64,000 nucleotides of DNA from assembly GCF_037975215.1 (NCBI RefSeq), contig NZ_CP150239.1:1898001-1962000 (forward strand), in the 5' to 3' direction. Both the position numbers and the translations under genes were made by a program. The notes under the pieces are model-generated. The model searched no databases, had not been told where the DNA came from, and was given only the letters and a program-made list of their open reading frames with translations. Positions 61,905 through 64,000 of the stretch are shown here, one piece after another. Every line of letters starts with the position of its first letter. Positions within the stretch are counted from its first letter, which is position 1. Origin of the DNA: Solibacillus sp. FSL R5-0449. Lineage in GTDB: Bacteria; Bacillota; Bacilli; Bacillales_A; Planococcaceae.

Positions 61905-62474
61905 ATGATAGATTTAAAAGAACTAATGAAAGCCGATATTAAGTTCAAAAAGATTTGGGAAAGTTCTTGCAAAAATCATCGGATTCTATATTTCCAAATT
62001 AATAATGGAGATGAAGGAATTAAAGCACATTTTCATCCCTTTGGTGAAGATCACGCATTAATTTTAGAAGGTGAATTGACTTATGATATTTCATTTGAAG
62101 AGCAAATAATTGCTGTGAAAAACAATCTTGTCTTTGGATGGTCAAATTATGTGCATGGATATTGTAATAACACTGAAAGACCACTACATATTCTGGTTTT
62201 TGCAACCCCAGAAAATAATTCATCAGTGTATAATCAACGAGAACAAAATGTAAAAAACCACTCAAAAATAAGACACATTAAAAAGTTGCCTGCAAAAGAA
62301 AAAATCTTTTCAAATAGAGTAATTTTTTCCTCAACACCACCAAGAGAATTTTCTAATTGTCTTGTAATTAACTTAGAAAAACAAACCATTGATAGTAACC
62401 CTAATATAGTAGAAAGTAGTGATAATTTATATGTAACATTTAATTCACTTCCTTCTTATTCGAAAATCCTGTAA
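61905..62474 (+). CDS. Cupin domain protein, 189 aa
   Basis: ATG at 61905 after TTGAGGTGAAATAT. An N-terminal cupin (about 20-105): KAHFHPFGEDHALILEGELTYDI (metal His, His and Glu side chains) and HGYCNNTERPLHILVFATP. The C-terminal ~80 residues have a second small region ending DNLYVTFNSLP. Function unknown. Its 3' end overlaps the converging 178-aa membrane gene by 35 bp. Confidence 0.7.
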   Translation: MIDLKELMKADIKFKKIWESSCKNHRILYFQINNGDEGIKAHFHPFGEDHALILEGELTYDISFEEQIIAVKNNLVFGWSNYVHGYCNNTERPLHILVFATPENNSSVYNQREQNVKNHSKIRHIKKLPAKEKIFSNRVIFSSTPPREFSNCLVINLEKQTIDSNPNIVESSDNLYVTFNSLPSYSKIL

Positions 62475-62976
62475 AGATAAAACATGAAATACACGCACCT
62501 GTTGTGACCACAATCCCCATGAATAATCCGATTGCTCTCATAAAAGGATCATCCCCCGGATAGGCAGGCTCCAGTGTTACTAACATATAAATCAATATTA
62601 GAGTGAGGATCATATAAAAACTGCTCCCGACTGCTGCCATCTTCAAACGATTTTTTCTCGTCCCTTGCCAAGTTCTATTCATTATTATCCATAAAAAGAG
62701 ACTTCCTATTACAGCAAGTATCATCACAGGCAAATGGACATACGGAATTAAGAAGTAACTTAACAAATAAAGAAATAGAGCCGTCGAAAAAAATAGGATG
62801 GCATTCGTAATAAACAGAAATATGCCTGCTAGCCAATGATTTTGAAACCATTCCGCATTGTTCAACCTAGATATTAGAAAATTGTCTTCTCCCAGTAAGT
62901 TGATTAACGGCCTTTTAAGAAACATGACAAAGAAAACACCAATAAGACCCATAAATAAGAATAAAATTAAGGACAT
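62440..62976 (-). CDS. Membrane protein, 178 aa
   Basis: Five transmembrane helices (about 2-20, 48-66, 74-100, 111-131, 146-168). GGGGGGAAGCG precedes the ATG. No recognised family. It converges on and overlaps the cupin gene tail to tail. Confidence 0.55.
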   Translation of the reverse strand: MSLILFLFMGLIGVFFVMFLKRPLINLLGEDNFLISRLNNAEWFQNHWLAGIFLFITNAILFFSTALFLYLLSYFLIPYVHLPVMILAVIGSLFLWIIMNRTWQGTRKNRLKMAAVGSSFYMILTLILIYMLVTLEPAYPGDDPFMRAIGLFMGIVVTTGACISCFIFTGFSNKKEVN

Positions 62977-63015
62977 CGCTTCCCCCCTAATTTTCAGTTT
63001 TTTGCTTGTATAATA

Positions 63016-63240
63016 TTAAGAGCAACATAATACAGCTTTATCAAAATCCTTCTCATTTATTAAAACACTTCCATTATCATCTAATATAAAATCTATTTTT
63101 GCATTAATTAGCCTTTCTTTTGCTGTATCAATAAGTACTGGGCCTTGGGATGCTTCAATCCAAACGCTATAACCTTTTTCTTGAGTACAGCCAACTAGTA
63201 TAGAACTAATCACTGTAAATAGAATGAGAATTTTTTTCAA
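63016..63240 (-). CDS. Small putative lipoprotein, 74 aa
   Basis: TTG start at 63240 after AGAGGTGG. Signal peptide with lipobox ILVGC (Cys about 18), then a short alpha/beta stretch (WIEASQGPVLIDTAKERLINAKIDF) and two terminal cysteines. Family unknown. It follows the 178-aa membrane gene on the same strand. Confidence 0.55.
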   Translation of the reverse strand: MKKILILFTVISSILVGCTQEKGYSVWIEASQGPVLIDTAKERLINAKIDFILDDNGSVLINEKDFDKAVLCCS

Positions 63241-63320
63241 AATACCACCTCTTTCAAGATGTTTAACGCCATCATTGGAATAAAGTTCCTTAAATAGGCG
63301 TTTACATAAAACAGAACAGT

Positions 63321-63356
63321 AAAAAAAGCATGTTTCCAAAAGAAACGATGCTTTTT
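63321..63356 (-). terminator. Terminator of the DUF4179-like gene
   Basis: AAGCATCGTTTC and GAAACATGCTT pair, with seven T after in minus orientation. It has the shape of the dispersed family but a different core. Confidence 0.75.
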
Positions 63357-63382
63357 CTGATCAATAAAACTGAGATATATCG

Positions 63383-64000
63383 TTATTCAGTCAAATCTAT
63401 TTTAATCTCAACGTCCTTCGCTATCGGATTGGCAATGTAGTTGATCCACAGTTTTGCTCTGCCACTGTAGGGCTCATAGTATTCTCTATAATTAAAGCCT
63501 TCGTGGGCAGACGTAGAAAAACTGCCTCCTTTTGACTCAAGCGCCGTACCATCCTCTTTTTCAGCAGGAAATAAGTGCTGGCGGCCGTGGTCATCCTTGA
63601 CGGGTGCGTTTAGGTATACATCGTGGCCGACAACTTTAATATCCCAGTCAATGAAGTTTGGTTTGTAAAGCACTTCCTTCGTTTTGAAGTCAACTTCGAA
63701 ATAGTCTTCACCTTTTGGAATAGCTTGTATTTCGCCGATACGGACGATGAGTTCATCTGAATCATAGAAGTAATTGCTTTGGAGGTAAAACGTGGACTGT
63801 CCTTCTCGGAAGGAACCACTGCCCACTAACCCATTGCGAATAAGTTCACGTTTACTGCCATTTTTAAGTTCCAGTGAAATGTTATCGAGTGCGACAATTT
63901 GCATTTTATTCGATGGATCCGGCTTTACTTCGATATGAATACGCAGGGGTGTCCGAATGATTTTACTGATTGTTAGGCGTTGACCTTGTGCTGTAATGTT
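63383..64000 (-). CDS. DUF4179/DUF5643-like extracellular domain protein, C-terminal part (cut by window)
   Basis: The frame is open from the stop at 63383 to the window edge at 64000, about 205 codons, so the N-terminus lies outside. The visible part is beta-rich: QRLTISKIIRTPLRIHIEVK at the edge, DDHGRQHLFPAEKE, then EPYSGRAKLWINYIANPIAKDVEIKIDL near the end. It resembles the C-terminal DUF5643 domain of DUF4179 anti-sigma-like membrane proteins of Bacillus. The internal ATG at 63904 is not the start. Confidence 0.7.
   Translation of the reverse strand, partial: NITAQGQRLTISKIIRTPLRIHIEVKPDPSNKMQIVALDNISLELKNGSKRELIRNGLVGSGSFREGQSTFYLQSNYFYDSDELIVRIGEIQAIPKGEDYFEVDFKTKEVLYKPNFIDWDIKVVGHDVYLNAPVKDDHGRQHLFPAEKEDGTALESKGGSFSTSAHEGFNYREYYEPYSGRAKLWINYIANPIAKDVEIKIDLTE

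Overview
The window is a piece of chromosome from a low-GC, endospore-forming Gram-positive rod. The best fit is the Planococcaceae/Bacillaceae around Solibacillus and Lysinibacillus. This rests on the strong AGGAGG-type ribosome sites with many TTG starts, an alpha/beta-type small acid-soluble spore protein, an SLH-domain autolysin, Bacillus-type GlpP antitermination, a guanine riboswitch, SigB- and ECF-type promoters, and a Bacillaceae intergenic repeat. This placement is inference from gene content; no rRNA or tRNA gene was seen. Most genes are on the minus strand.

Layout. 0-12 kb: a luciferase-like oxidoreductase, a DUF3219 protein, a truncated aldehyde dehydrogenase relic, the CstA carbon-starvation transporter, a YtxH stress protein behind a SigB-like promoter, a HAD phosphatase, small membrane or secreted proteins, a spore protein, a PAS-GGDEF-EAL c-di-GMP protein and a fatty acyl-CoA ligase. 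12-18 kb: a LysM-CAP secreted protein, then the glycerol regulon in the order glpD-glpP-glpF-glpK. Long leader terminators precede glpD and glpF, and a cre site for CcpA lies in the 3' end of glpP. 18-28 kb: a zinc-ribbon protein, a DUF4279 protein with an apparent ATA start, a Nudix hydrolase, PhzF, a purine permease under a guanine riboswitch, a 243-bp structured repeat, an ECF sigma factor coupled to an LCP-like membrane protein, a polysaccharide deacetylase, a membrane metallopeptidase, a GNAT acetyltransferase and a kinase-like ATPase.

28-50 kb is mostly housekeeping and accessory singletons: a broken DinB gene, a nucleotidyltransferase, an S9 peptidase, a GntR-ABC transporter operon with a perfect inverted-repeat operator, lipoproteins, the RNA ligase-like ThpR, a small XRE regulator with an apparent ATT start coupled to a membrane protein, a nucleoside deaminase, PdxST (vitamin B6), a glucosaminidase with three SLH domains, a C39-like peptidase, pirin, VOC and GNAT proteins, and a second ECF sigma/anti-sigma pair (DUF3600).

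50-64 kb carries the mobile DNA. A group IIC intron closely resembling the Oceanobacillus type sits exactly behind a terminator; its reverse transcriptase is frameshifted. An intact IS110-family element has a structured non-coding region downstream of the transposase, a candidate bridge RNA. Around them lie a YdcZ transporter, DinB, DUF421, a HAD-IIIA phosphatase, CarD, an aminoglycoside phosphotransferase-like protein, PepF and the 3' end of a DUF4179/DUF5643-like protein cut by the window edge.

The most noteworthy signals are: (i) the ECF sigma factor whose partner is an LCP domain that lacks the family's substrate-binding arginines; (ii) the IS110 downstream RNA; (iii) a family of at least ten related terminator hairpins sharing the core GCGATTCT...AGAATCAGCGC; (iv) two genes whose only well-placed start codons are ATA and ATT; and (v) the terminator-targeted group IIC intron with a broken maturase.
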